From assembly GCF_004307455.1 (NCBI RefSeq), contig NZ_SEWX01000004.1, positions 124,001 through 188,000 of the forward strand: a stretch of 64,000 nucleotides of DNA. The letters are read 5' to 3'. A program made the translations under genes and the position numbers. The DNA comes from Aquirufa nivalisilvae (GTDB lineage Bacteria; Bacteroidota; Bacteroidia; Cytophagales; Spirosomataceae). Each line of letters begins with the position of its first letter. Position 1 is the stretch's first letter. Of this stretch, positions 16,217 to 24,871 are shown piece after piece. The notes below the pieces were generated by a model. That model saw only the letters and a list, made by a program, of their open reading frames with translations. It did not search any database and was not told where the DNA came from.

Positions 16217-16606
16217 TTATTCCGGAATCTTTTCTACCAAAACTTCATTTCCTGCTTTGTCAAAATAGATACAGGTCATTTGATCCATGCAAATAGCCCA
16301 TTTTTCGATACCTGTGTTAGCACACATTTGAATGAAAGTCAAGAAATTCGTTTTGCCTTGCTGGTGAGCAATAAGTTCAGATTTGAAAACTTCAATTTGG
16401 GGAATATCCTTGATACTCATGGGCTCATATTTGGCTGGAACAGTGACACTATATGCATTTGCACCATGGTAGTCGATGTGCCCATCGGCCACGTAAGTTT
16501 CATAATGGGTGACTCCTAATTGTTTGATCGTTTGGATGAAGGCAGGGAAATCTGCTCCTGATTGGACGAGGCCATGTGCCGATTTGATTTGTTCTACGGT
16601 AAACAT
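16217..16606 (-). CDS. DUF1398 family protein
   Basis: About 129 residues from the ATG at 16606, where the family normally begins (MFTVEQIKSAHGLVQSGADF); the frame is open 20 codons further to 16666, but that part (MTAAYNQPNLFHQ..) looks unlike family members. Other conserved pieces are KQLGVTHYETYVADGH, HQQGKTNFLTFIQMCA and GIEKWAICMDQMTCIYFDKAGNEV. Function is unknown; the family belongs to small soluble proteins often placed next to AraC regulators. It follows the AraC gene in the same direction. Confidence 0.8.
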   Translation of the reverse strand: MFTVEQIKSAHGLVQSGADFPAFIQTIKQLGVTHYETYVADGHIDYHGANAYSVTVPAKYEPMSIKDIPQIEVFKSELIAHQQGKTNFLTFIQMCANTGIEKWAICMDQMTCIYFDKAGNEVLVEKIPE

Positions 16607-16681
16607 ACGTTGGCTTATTTTATGTGATTGATGGAACAAATTTGGCTGATTGTAAGCCGCTGTCATTGTAAAAAATCGTTT

Positions 16682-17452
16682 TTATGAAAAGCGTTTGAAA
16701 TTTTCGGGAGTATCACCCGTAAATTGTTTGAAGTCTTTGATGAAATGAGCTTGGTCAAAGAAATGATTCTCGTAACAGATCTCTGTTAAAGATTTAGATT
16801 CATGAAGACTGTCCAGAACCGAATTAAAGCGAATGATGGATGCAAATTTCTTGGCTGAGGTTCCGACCAATTGACGAAAGCGTTTTTCAAATGGGCTGGC
16901 ACTGATGCCCAGTTTTTTGTTCAATTCTTGGATACGGATGGTTCCCTTACTTTGGTAAATCAGTTTGACAGCTTCAATAATCAATTTGTCTTGATCAATG
17001 TCTTTGAGTTGTGAAAGAAGGAAATGTTCCACGATTCGTATTCGATTGTGGTCGCTAGAATCCATGGATAATCTTTCTTCCACTTCGCGTACACTTTGAG
17101 AATCAAAAATATCCTCTAGTGAAAGGCTCAAATTAAAAAGTTCATGCGCAGGATGAGTGGCAAAATGCCTAAAGCCTGTTTCACTAAAATACACCAAAAT
17201 GGTCCCAATGTTGGCTGAGTTTTTGAAGATTTTGTAGCTATCAGAGATTCCAGAAATCCCAGCTGATGATAATTTATTTTCTTGGTGACCAGCTAGACTA
17301 GCTAGTTGCCCTTGGTACTGAAACCCCATCACCATGCCAGAAGAAGGGAAAACCTTGTATTCACTTGCCGACTCATTCTCAGATACCACATAGTATTGAA
17401 TGTAGGGTTTCAATGGATCCGTCGGAAAATGTTTCTCGAATTTCATGGGCAA
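16682..17452 (-). CDS. AraC-family transcriptional regulator
   Basis: 256 residues. The N-terminal ~130 residues (KPYIQYYVV..FPSSGMVMGFQY) form the cupin-like ligand domain seen in AraC regulators with a DUF6597-type start. The C-terminus has the two helix-turn-helix motifs: RIQELNKKLGISASPFEKRF and SLTEICYENHFFDQAHFIKDF, then FTGDTPENFKRF. It should sense a small molecule and control nearby genes, most directly the DUF1398 gene 16 to 76 bases downstream. An upstream stretch of ~250 bases to the next gene leaves room for its promoter. Confidence 0.9.
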   Translation of the reverse strand: MPMKFEKHFPTDPLKPYIQYYVVSENESASEYKVFPSSGMVMGFQYQGQLASLAGHQENKLSSAGISGISDSYKIFKNSANIGTILVYFSETGFRHFATHPAHELFNLSLSLEDIFDSQSVREVEERLSMDSSDHNRIRIVEHFLLSQLKDIDQDKLIIEAVKLIYQSKGTIRIQELNKKLGISASPFEKRFRQLVGTSAKKFASIIRFNSVLDSLHESKSLTEICYENHFFDQAHFIKDFKQFTGDTPENFKRFS

Positions 17453-17700
17453 AGAGATGTGCGAGACATTTCGAATTTACAAAATTTGGCGGATGTTATA
17501 TTAATTCAGACAAATGTAAAGCTTGTTCCTTTTCCAAGTCAAAATCATCTTGTAATCCAAGCGGTTTGGCGCATGGCAAAGAAGCGGATTTCGAAGTACC
17601 ATATTTGTTAACCACAAATTACTGATAGAACGACGAAATATCGCTTTTTGCCAAACCACCGTATAACCACAATTTATTCTAAAGTCATTATTAAGCTTTA
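17453..17700. other. Gene-free stretch upstream of the AraC gene
   Basis: No convincing gene, RNA or repeat is visible. It contains the regulatory region of the AraC gene and the 3' end of the next minus-strand gene. A short Cys-rich plus-strand frame is discussed under rejected items. Confidence 0.4.
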
Positions 17701-18114
17701 TTATTGAGGAGGGAAAACAAAGCTTGATAAGGTAGCTGTATCATTTAATGTACCTAATGTAATTTGGACACTATTGTTACCATTTGCAGAAATAGGTGTG
17801 CTCTTGCCGTCAAATGGTGTAACGATTAAATTTTCAATACCTTGACATAATGGTCCTCCTTGAGGTGAGGAGCTTGCGCTTTGCCATAATCCATTGTAAA
17901 TCATACCAGAGGTTCCTCCTGGAGGAACTACATAGGTTGTAGGAACCCCTTCAATTACAGTAACTAAAGTACCGCTTAAAATTGGCCAGCCAATAGCATT
18001 GGGATTGTCAATGGTCGGAATTGGATTTGTTAATGGTCCAGTTTGAACATGTAGAACATAGGTATTTCCTGTTGTAGGAGAAACAAATGTGTATTTTGCT
18101 TTTAAATTTGCCAT
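17701..18114 (-). CDS. Hypothetical protein, unrecognised
   Basis: 137 residues from the ATG at 18114. The frame runs 35 codons further upstream, but that part is Lys/Arg/Ser-rich and lacks a natural start, so the shorter form is preferred. No signal peptide and no membrane segment. The body is beta-like, rich in Thr, Gly, Pro, Ser and Asn (e.g. YTFVSPTTGNTYVLHVQTG, TYVVPPGGTSGMIYNG, NGNNSVQITLGTL), with a single Cys. I recognise no domain. It is isolated, flanked by long non-coding stretches, and might be a lectin-like or structural protein; that is a guess. Confidence 0.6.
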   Translation of the reverse strand: MANLKAKYTFVSPTTGNTYVLHVQTGPLTNPIPTIDNPNAIGWPILSGTLVTVIEGVPTTYVVPPGGTSGMIYNGLWQSASSSPQGGPLCQGIENLIVTPFDGKSTPISANGNNSVQITLGTLNDTATLSSFVFPPQ

Positions 18115-18708
18115 TTTAAATAGATTAGCTTCCCTACTCTTAAGGCTTTTCGGTTTCCGCCTCTCATAGAATTGACTGGATGAGAACAGTCCGTTTTTAA
18201 TGTGGTTTCTGCTCCACAAGTTTTATAATTGTCACTTTGAGTGGTCAGCCCTTTTTGACCTAAATTAATTTTGACTTGCCCATGGTAATTTGTCGTTTTT
18301 TCTATGGGCGTTTTTTAACAGCAATGACCATAAAATTGGTTTTGTTGGCCATGATTTTTTTTCAATCTACTTTTTCTCTTTCAATCGTAAGGCCTCATGT
18401 TCAGGATGTTACGTATTGTTTTGTCAAGAAAAATTTAAATTTTAAAGTTTCTAGTTAAAATCGCCCTATTAAGTAGGATATAGAGCTTTTGTTCTGAATT
18501 TTAAATGAGATTTTTACTTGTAAACAAAAGTTTAAATTCTTCAGATTTGCTAGAATTGACGAGATATTGTCTGAATTATTGACGCTAGACTTGGGCTGAA
18601 TAATGGGATAAAATGAAAGTTTTTCGCTATGGATTTGGCGAATCTTTGGGGCATCAGGATGATGCGGATTGATGAGACTATTGTATTAATGCTGCACTTA
18701 ATAGAAAA
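18115..18708. other. Long non-coding stretch
   Basis: Nearly 600 bases with no persuasive gene. A 60-codon plus-strand frame at 18276-18458 has a signal-peptide-like segment but no homology I recognise and poor coding character. No tRNA or terminator is evident. It probably holds the promoter of the unknown gene at 17701-18114 plus decayed sequence. Confidence 0.4.
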
Positions 18709-18745
18709 TTAGCGTTGTCAAATTTTCAAAATTTGACAACGCTAA
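18709..18745. repeat. Long perfect palindrome, copy 2
   Basis: Eighteen-base arms (TTAGCGTTGTCAAATTTT and its reverse complement) around C18727. It begins 11 bases beyond the stop of the minus-strand gene at 18756 and is followed on that strand by TTTTC, so it could terminate that transcript. It shares its core with the palindrome at 16121-16153. Confidence 0.8.
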
Positions 18746-18755
18746 ACTATGATGA

Positions 18756-19022
18756 TCAAAACTGCTTAATCAAGGGAAAATATTCAATGCTTTTTCTCAA
18801 TGGGTATAAGGGTAAGGTAGTCATAAGGGTTTCTACTTGCTCTTGGCTCACATTTTTGAATATAATAACGGCTCCATTTTTGCTTTGACGAAGAAAGAAG
18901 TTTTCCAAAATCCCTTCCTCTTTCCATTGGGCTATCTTTGCTTGCTCGTGCTGAATGATTTCTTGAAAATTGGCAGGGAGATTGTCGATGTCAATGGTCA
19001 AAATAGCTTGAATACAGTTCAT
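18756..19022 (-). CDS. Small muconolactone isomerase-like / ABM-fold protein
   Basis: 88 residues resembling the muconolactone delta-isomerase family, small dimeric ferredoxin-fold proteins: ILTIDIDNLPANFQEIIQHEQAKIAQWKEEGIL, then FFLRQSKNGAVIIFKNVS and a C-terminal LPLYPLRKSIEYFPL. The true muconolactone pathway genes are not here, so an oxidative-stress or unknown-substrate role is more likely. It lies 13 bases downstream of the Old Yellow Enzyme gene and is almost certainly in its operon, under the HxlR regulator. Confidence 0.7.
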   Translation of the reverse strand: MNCIQAILTIDIDNLPANFQEIIQHEQAKIAQWKEEGILENFFLRQSKNGAVIIFKNVSQEQVETLMTTLPLYPLRKSIEYFPLIKQF

Positions 19023-19035
19023 GAGAGATATATGT

Positions 19036-20115
19036 TTATTTATTTAAAAATGGATAATCAATATAACCATGATCCTGTCCACCATACATGGTTGCACGGT
19101 CAGCTTGGTTCAATTCGGCATTCAATTCAAATCGCTTTGGCAAGTCGGGATTTGCTAAAAATAAAGTACCATATGATATAAGTTTTGCGATGCCTTTTTG
19201 TAATTCTGCTTCTCCCGTTTCCTTAGTATACCCCAAATTGGCTATCACTGGGTGCTGACTGATCTTCCCAAAGGTTTCAACAGAATTGCTTGGATATGTT
19301 GGGAACTGTTCTGCTGAGAATGGTGCATTCATGATGTGGATATAAGCCAAGGGTAATTTGTTCAATTCTTGAATCAAAAGGCTAAATTGTTCCACAGGAT
19401 TTTGGTGAGAAATACCGTTGTACGTACTTGTCGGCGAAATACGTATACCTACCTTAGCCTCACCAATGGCTTGTACCATTTCTTGCATAATTTCTAGCAC
19501 AAAACGATTCCTATTTTCATGGCTACCTCCATATTCATCCGTTCTTTGATTCACACTGTCAGCTAAAAATTGATTAGGTAAGTATCCAAAGGCAGAATGC
19601 AATTCTACTCCGTCAAAACCGGCTTCTATCGCATTTATTGCTGCTTGCTTGTATTCTAGAACGATGCTTTTCACCTCTTCCGTGCTCAATGCTTTCGGTG
19701 TCTCGTAATCTTTCATACCTTCCATCGTAAAATGTTGTTGACCTTCAATAGCCACCGCGGAGGCAGAGACTGGCAGTTCTCCATTTTTTACCAATGAATG
19801 TCCCACACGCCCTGTATGCCATAATTGTGCATAAATGACTCCACCTTTTTCATGTACAGATTGGGTTACTTTTTTCCATGCTGCTATTTGTTCGTTCGTG
19901 TAAATCCCTGGTGTCAAAGGACTCCCTAAGGCTTGCTTGGAAATGTTGATAGCTTCCGTGATGATTAAACCTGCACTGGCACGTTGGGAATAATATACCT
20001 GTGTGGATTCGCCAACAAGTCCATCGACAGTAGCCCGACTCCTGGTCATGGGTGCCATCGCCATTCTATTTTTTAGATTGTGTTGACCTAATTTTATTGC
20101 TTCTAGTAATTTCAT
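19036..20115 (-). CDS. Alkene reductase, Old Yellow Enzyme family (NemA-like)
   Basis: 359 residues from the ATG at 20115 (MKLLEAIKLGQHNLKNRMAMAPMTRSRA), the usual family start; the frame extends further upstream without support. FMN-dependent OYE enzymes reduce activated C=C bonds of enones and quinones with NAD(P)H. Visible: MAPMTRSRA, IYAQLWHTGRVGH, the active-site GVELHSAFGYLPNQFLADSVNQRTDEYGG region (His and Asn in LHSAFGYLPNQF), and GTLFLANPDLPKRF near the C-terminus. It is divergent from an HxlR regulator, a common arrangement for electrophile-induced reductases. Confidence 0.93.
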   Translation of the reverse strand: MKLLEAIKLGQHNLKNRMAMAPMTRSRATVDGLVGESTQVYYSQRASAGLIITEAINISKQALGSPLTPGIYTNEQIAAWKKVTQSVHEKGGVIYAQLWHTGRVGHSLVKNGELPVSASAVAIEGQQHFTMEGMKDYETPKALSTEEVKSIVLEYKQAAINAIEAGFDGVELHSAFGYLPNQFLADSVNQRTDEYGGSHENRNRFVLEIMQEMVQAIGEAKVGIRISPTSTYNGISHQNPVEQFSLLIQELNKLPLAYIHIMNAPFSAEQFPTYPSNSVETFGKISQHPVIANLGYTKETGEAELQKGIAKLISYGTLFLANPDLPKRFELNAELNQADRATMYGGQDHGYIDYPFLNK

Positions 20116-20162
20116 TTTTTTAGCTTTTTGATTATTTTCTTGTAAACATAAAGTCATTACTT

Positions 20163-20200
20163 TACTTTTGAAAGTAGTTACACGGATGTACAGTAGTAAC
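20163..20200. promoter_or_regulatory. Candidate HxlR operator between OYE and hxlR genes
   Basis: TACTTTTGAAAGTA at 20163-20176 is a perfect 6+2+6 palindrome much like operators recalled for YodB-type HxlR regulators. A direct repeat AGTAGTTAC (20173) / AGTAGTAAC (20192) spaced 19 bases overlaps it. Both lie mid-way in the 118-base divergent promoter region. Confidence 0.5.
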
Positions 20201-20233
20201 CAAAGGTAAAGCAATACAGGTAATCAAGTAGTT

Positions 20234-20566
20234 ATGATGCAAAATAATTTAGGTATTTCAGAAAAATCGTGTTCCTTGAAAGAAGTGTTGGACATCATTG
20301 GAGGCAAATGGTCCATGCCCATTATTTATATTTTATCGAAAGGTAAAATGCGTTTTAAAGAATTGGAACGATCGGTAGAAGGGATTAACACCCGTATGCT
20401 GGTCAAGGAATTGAAAAATATGGAAGCCAATGGCATTATCAACCGAGAGGTATTTGCCACAGTTCCTCCTACCGTTGAATATTCCCTAACTCCCAAAGGA
20501 GAAAAACTATTACCCAGTATTGCTTCTTTGCATCAATGGGGTCAGGAGTTTGCTTCTGGAATGTAG
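20234..20566 (+). CDS. HxlR-family transcriptional regulator
   Basis: 110 residues, a single winged helix typical of HxlR: CSLKEVLDIIGGKWSMPIIY (with the N-terminal Cys used for redox sensing in YodB/HypR-type members), LSKGKMRFKELERSVEGINTRML, LKNMEANGIINREVF and TVEYSLTPKGEKLLP. It is transcribed away from the OYE gene and probably represses it until quinones or other electrophiles modify the Cys at residue 13. The TAG stop falls in a single AATGTAG heptamer. Confidence 0.92.
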   Translation: MMQNNLGISEKSCSLKEVLDIIGGKWSMPIIYILSKGKMRFKELERSVEGINTRMLVKELKNMEANGIINREVFATVPPTVEYSLTPKGEKLLPSIASLHQWGQEFASGM

Positions 20567-20624
20567 AATGTGTTTTAAGGTATAGATTTTAGTGATAGAG
20601 CTTTCATCTATTACTAACTAATAA

Positions 20625-20659
20625 ATAATTTATAACCCATAATTCATAATTTATAAAAC
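20625..20659. repeat. 7-bp-periodic intergenic array (ATAATTT type)
   Basis: Five heptamers in a row: ATAATTT, ATAACCC, ATAATTC, ATAATTT, ATAAAAC. It lies between the HxlR gene and glmM. The same order of ATAATTT/ATAATTC units recurs at 49938. Confidence 0.65.
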
Positions 20660-20724
20660 CTTCCCATTTCTTGTCGCAAATTTGTAAATTTACCTTTCGT
20701 TTCCACCTTTAAAACATTAGCATT

Positions 20725-22113
20725 TTGGCCTTAATTAAATCAATCTCTGGAATTCGTGGTACTATTGGAGGAAAGCCTGGTGAAGGCCTAAGTCCGATCG
20801 ATGTGGTTACATTCGCCGCGGCTTATGGTACTTGGCTTCGTCGCAACAATCATCCTTCCAATTCCATTGTTTTGGGGCGTGATGCACGTATTTCAGGTGA
20901 AATGGTTTCTTCTTTAGTGGCCAATACCTTGGTTGGTTTGGGTTGGAATGTACTCGATATCGGTTTGTCTACGACTCCTACGGTTGAACTAGCCGTCCCT
21001 TGGACAAAAGCTGCAGGAGGAATTATTATCACAGCCAGTCATAATCCCGCTCAGTGGAATGCCTTGAAGCTACTGAATTCCGATGGAGAATTTATTTCAG
21101 ATGCCGATGGGAAGGCTTTATTGCAAATTGCAGAGCAACAAGATTTTCAGTTTTCGGAGGTGTTTCAATTGGGAAAAATTACCCAAGATGATACTTTCTT
21201 AGATCAACATATTCAACATGTACTTGACCTTCCATGGGTGGATGTCAATGCCATTGTTCAATCTAAATTCCGCATTTTAGTAGATGCGGTGAATTCCACA
21301 GGGGGTATCGTTGTACCTCATCTATTGAAAGCTTTGGGAGCGGCTCATGTGGATGTGATTTTTGGTGAGCCAACGGGCCATTTTGCTCATAATCCCGAAC
21401 CACTTCCGGAAAACCTGACGGATATGATTGCCAAAATGAAATCAGGTAATTATGACCTAGGGATTGTCGTGGATCCTGATGTGGATCGTCTTTGCTTCAT
21501 TAATGAAGATGGAACACCATTTGGTGAAGAATATACCTTGGTGGCCGTAGCAGATTATGTCCTTTCCAAACAAGTAGGAAACACTGTCTCTAATCTGTCG
21601 TCTACCCGTGCTTTACGTGATGTGACCGAGTCAAAAGGTGGGCATTATTTTGCCGCAGCTGTGGGTGAAGTGAATGTGGTTAACCAAATGAAGGCTCAAA
21701 AGGCCATCATTGGTGGAGAAGGTAATGGGGGTGTGATCTTCCCTGAATCGCATTACGGTCGTGATGCCCTAGTGGGTATCGGTTTGTTTTTAACGCATTT
21801 AGCAAATTCGGGGATGAAGATTTCAGCTTTGAGAGCATCTTATCCAGCCTATGTGATTTCAAAGAATAAAATTGAGCTTTCGGCTAATTTGAACGTGGAT
21901 TTAATTCTCGATTCTATTGCCAAAGCCTATCAAGAATATAATGTTAACACGATTGATGGAGTCAAGATTGACTTTCCAAATGGATGGGTGCATTTGCGCA
22001 AATCCAACACAGAACCTATCATTCGCATATATGCCGAAGCTTCGACAGAAGAACAAGCCAACACTTTTGCTCAACAAATTATGAATGCGATTGAAAAAAT
22101 CGCGCAGTCTTAA
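20725..22113 (+). CDS. glmM: Phosphoglucosamine mutase / phosphohexomutase
   Basis: 462 residues of the alpha-D-phosphohexomutase family. Motifs in order: SISGIRGTIGG, the phosphoserine loop TASHNPAQWNALK (Ser near residue 100), metal-binding VDPDVDRLCF, sugar-binding GGEGNGGVIFPE and the phosphate-binding RKSNTEPIIRIYAE. GlmM converts glucosamine 6-phosphate to the 1-phosphate for UDP-GlcNAc and cell-wall synthesis; phosphomannomutase activity cannot be excluded. The start is TTG, preceding ALIKSISGIRG as usual in the family. The cysteine desulfurase gene follows after six bases. Confidence 0.92.
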   Translation: MALIKSISGIRGTIGGKPGEGLSPIDVVTFAAAYGTWLRRNNHPSNSIVLGRDARISGEMVSSLVANTLVGLGWNVLDIGLSTTPTVELAVPWTKAAGGIIITASHNPAQWNALKLLNSDGEFISDADGKALLQIAEQQDFQFSEVFQLGKITQDDTFLDQHIQHVLDLPWVDVNAIVQSKFRILVDAVNSTGGIVVPHLLKALGAAHVDVIFGEPTGHFAHNPEPLPENLTDMIAKMKSGNYDLGIVVDPDVDRLCFINEDGTPFGEEYTLVAVADYVLSKQVGNTVSNLSSTRALRDVTESKGGHYFAAAVGEVNVVNQMKAQKAIIGGEGNGGVIFPESHYGRDALVGIGLFLTHLANSGMKISALRASYPAYVISKNKIELSANLNVDLILDSIAKAYQEYNVNTIDGVKIDFPNGWVHLRKSNTEPIIRIYAEASTEEQANTFAQQIMNAIEKIAQS

Positions 22114-22118
22114 AATTT

Positions 22119-23270
22119 ATGTCAAATTCTGTCACGCCCATCTATTTGGACAATGCAGCTACTACGCCCATTGACCCTGTAGTTTGGCAAGAAATGCAGC
22201 CGTATTTTGAAAATTTCACGGCTAATCCCTCTTCGATTCACTCTCACGGCCGACAAGCCAAAGTAGCGATTGAGCGAGCGCGCAAGACCATTGCGGCTTT
22301 ACTGAACGCTTCTCCGTCCGAGATTTTCTTTACTTCGGGTGGAACAGAGGCGGATAATACGGTTATTCAATCGGCTGTTTTATATGGCGGAGTAAAGACC
22401 ATCATCACGTCGCCATTAGAACATCATGCCGTTTTACATACAGCTGAGGCTTGGTTGAAACTAGGTTTGGTTGATCTCAAATTAGTTCAATTGCTTCCTG
22501 ATGGCAGCATTGATTTAGCTGATTTAGAACGTCTCTTGCAAGAGAATCCTCACGCTTTAGTGAGTTTAATGCATGGTAATAATGAAATAGCTAATTTGTT
22601 GGATTTGAATGCGGTAGGAGCTCTTTGCGAGCAATATGCAGCTATTTTTCATTCGGATACTGTTCAAACCATGGGCCATTATCGTCATGATATGTCGCAA
22701 TTACCTGTTCACTTCATTGTAGGTGCAGCACATAAATTTCATGGTCCTAAGGGCATCGGGTTTCTGTATGCCAAAGCAGGTTCAAAATTCCATCCACTTT
22801 TACATGGTGGTGCACAAGAGCGGAACCAACGTGGGGGAACAGAAAATGTCTACGGCGCCATTGGGCTAGCCAAAGCTTTATCTATTGCCTATGAAGAAAT
22901 GGAGGAGCACATGGCCTACATCAAAGGTTTGAAGTCTTATTTCATCGAAGGATTGAAAAAGACTTTCCCGAATGTAGAATTCAATGGTAAATCGGGTGAT
23001 GTTGAAAATAGCTTATACACTGTGCTCAATGTACGTTTTCCTCAAGTAGTAGATGGCGATATGCTCTTGTTTCAATTGGATATTGAGAAAATTTCAGCTT
23101 CAGGTGGTAGTGCTTGTTCGAGTGGTACATCGGTTGGATCACATGTCCTTTCGGCCTTGAATCCGAATGCGACAGGTGCTGCTGTTCGTTTTTCTTTCTC
23201 AAAAAACAATACCCAATCGGAGATCGATCGGGTATTGGAGGTATTGAAGAAATTGATTCCTGCGTCTTAG
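22119..23270 (+). CDS. Cysteine desulfurase (IscS/NifS-like)
   Basis: 383 residues of the class V PLP-dependent family. It removes sulfur from cysteine for Fe-S clusters and tRNA thiolation. Visible: [21 protein letters not shown] (cofactor phosphate), SPLEHHAVL, the Schiff-base Lys206 in [23 protein letters not shown] and the persulfide-carrying Cys in [11 protein letters not shown]. The loop length fits the IscS-like group. No iscU or suf gene is adjacent; it follows glmM closely. Its TAG interlocks with the stop of proS (TTAG). Confidence 0.93.
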   Translation: MSNSVTPIYLDNAATTPIDPVVWQEMQPYFENFTANPSSIHSHGRQAKVAIERARKTIAALLNASPSEIFFTSGGTEADNTVIQSAVLYGGVKTIITSPLEHHAVLHTAEAWLKLGLVDLKLVQLLPDGSIDLADLERLLQENPHALVSLMHGNNEIANLLDLNAVGALCEQYAAIFHSDTVQTMGHYRHDMSQLPVHFIVGAAHKFHGPKGIGFLYAKAGSKFHPLLHGGAQERNQRGGTENVYGAIGLAKALSIAYEEMEEHMAYIKGLKSYFIEGLKKTFPNVEFNGKSGDVENSLYTVLNVRFPQVVDGDMLLFQLDIEKISASGGSACSSGTSVGSHVLSALNPNATGAAVRFSFSKNNTQSEIDRVLEVLKKLIPAS

Positions 23271-24739
23271 TAAGCGCGGGCAAAAATTACACGTTGTTTC
23301 GATGGGTTTCCAGTAAGGATGCATTTTCCTGCTTCTTCCTGGGAATCCAAAGGAATACAACGAATGGTGGCTTTGGTCAATTCCTTGATCTTTTCTTCGG
23401 TCTCTGGACTTCCATCCCAATGGGCCGACAAGAATCCGCCTTCTTCTATTTTCACTAGGAATTCATCCCAAGTATTTACTTCAAAGGTATTGGCAGCTCT
23501 GAAATCCAAAGCTTTTTGGTAGATGCTGATTTGGATATCATCCAAGGTATCCACAATCACCTGCTCAATGCCTTCAAATGGCAAACTGGTTTTGACACGG
23601 GTATCACGACGGGCCAATTCAATGGTTCCATTTTCGATATCGCGGTTACCAATTGCTAAGCGTACAGGCACACCTTTTAATTCATATTCGGCAAACTTAA
23701 ATCCTGGACTTTGGTTTTCCGAAATATCAAATTTGACCGATATACCTCTTTTTTTCAAAGCAGCAACCAAAGGGTCAATTTTGGATTTGATGTTATTCAA
23801 TTGCTCTTCTCCTTTATAAATAGGTACAATCACCACTTGGATAGGGGCTAATTTCGGAGGTAATACCAAACCCTGGTCGTCCGAATGTGCCATGATCAAG
23901 GCTCCCATCAAGCGAGTAGAAACACCCCATGAGGTTCCCCAAACAAATTCCTGTTGGTTCGCTTTATTTAAAAATTTGACATCAAATGCTTTGGCAAAGT
24001 TTTGTCCCAAAAAGTGGGAAGTGCCCGCTTGCAAAGCCTTTCCGTCTTGCATCATAGCTTCAATGCAATAGGTATCTTCGGCACCTGCAAAACGCTCATT
24101 GGCAGTTTTACGACCTTTGATCACGGGCATCGCCATGAAGGTTTCAGCAAATTCGGAATAGATATTTAACATCTGTTCTGTTTCAACTACAGCCTCTTCT
24201 TTGGTAGCATGGGCCGTATGACCTTCTTGCCAAAGGAATTCAGCAGTTCTTAAGAACAAACGGGTACGCATTTCCCAACGCATGACATTAGCCCATTGAT
24301 TCATTAAAATAGGCAAGTCGCGGTACGATTGCACCCAGTTTTTATAAGTAGACCAAATCACGGTTTCAGATGTTGGACGAATGATTAATTCTTCTTCCAA
24401 TTTTGCTTCTGGATCCACGATTACTCCGTGGCCGTTCGGATCATTTTTTAGTCGGTAATGGGTAACCACAGCACATTCTTTGGCGAAGCCTTCTACGTGT
24501 GAAGCTTCTTTAGAAAGGAAGGATTTGGGGATTAAAAGAGGGAAATAAGCGTTTACGTGCCCGGTTTCTTTGAACATGTCATCCAAGGCTCTTTGCATTT
24601 TTTCCCAAATAGAATAGCCATACGGTTTGATGATCATACAGCCACGAACCGCTGAATTTTCAGCTAAGTCGGCACGCTTCACCAATTCGTTATACCACTC
24701 GGAATAATTTTCAGCTCTGCTGGGTAAGGATTTACTCAT
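23267..24739 (-). CDS. proS: Prolyl-tRNA synthetase, archaeal/eukaryotic type
   Basis: 490 residues, the shorter ProS form without the bacterial editing insertion. It charges tRNA-Pro. Class II motifs are visible: motif 2 around [36 protein letters not shown], then [17 protein letters not shown] (split here), and motif 3 near [26 protein letters not shown]. The C-terminal domain ends in ARAY, the Tyr terminus characteristic of this type. Many Bacteroidota use this form. A TATCTTTG element lies ~80 bases upstream. Confidence 0.95.
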   Translation of the reverse strand: MSKSLPSRAENYSEWYNELVKRADLAENSAVRGCMIIKPYGYSIWEKMQRALDDMFKETGHVNAYFPLLIPKSFLSKEASHVEGFAKECAVVTHYRLKNDPNGHGVIVDPEAKLEEELIIRPTSETVIWSTYKNWVQSYRDLPILMNQWANVMRWEMRTRLFLRTAEFLWQEGHTAHATKEEAVVETEQMLNIYSEFAETFMAMPVIKGRKTANERFAGAEDTYCIEAMMQDGKALQAGTSHFLGQNFAKAFDVKFLNKANQQEFVWGTSWGVSTRLMGALIMAHSDDQGLVLPPKLAPIQVVIVPIYKGEEQLNNIKSKIDPLVAALKKRGISVKFDISENQSPGFKFAEYELKGVPVRLAIGNRDIENGTIELARRDTRVKTSLPFEGIEQVIVDTLDDIQISIYQKALDFRAANTFEVNTWDEFLVKIEEGGFLSAHWDGSPETEEKIKELTKATIRCIPLDSQEEAGKCILTGNPSKQRVIFARAY

Positions 24740-24820
24740 AAAAATAGCTTGTCGCGTAATTAATTAGATATTTATTCGTTTTATTTGTGTTAATATTCTC
24801 AATCAACGAACGATTAACGA

Positions 24821-24828
24821 CAAAGATA
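24821..24828 (-). promoter_or_regulatory. Possible proS -7 promoter element
   Basis: On the minus strand this reads TATCTTTG, an exact TAnnTTTG match, 82 bases before proS. No good TTTG lies at the usual -33 spacing, so support is limited. Confidence 0.35.
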
Positions 24829-24871
24829 CGTTATTGTCCTTAGTTAAGCTTATACTTTTATCTCTAAGACC

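Noticed and set aside
17365-17625. Plus-strand frame with several Cys (CYINSDKCKACSFSKSKSSC), suggestive of a ferredoxin end
   Set aside because: Most of it lies antisense to the AraC gene start and the Cys spacing does not fit a standard Fe-S motif; no homologous context is visible.
18276-18458. 60-codon plus-strand frame with a hydrophobic N-terminal half
   Set aside because: No known domain, no conserved pattern, and it lies in a decayed-looking stretch; the signal-like segment may be chance in AT-rich DNA.
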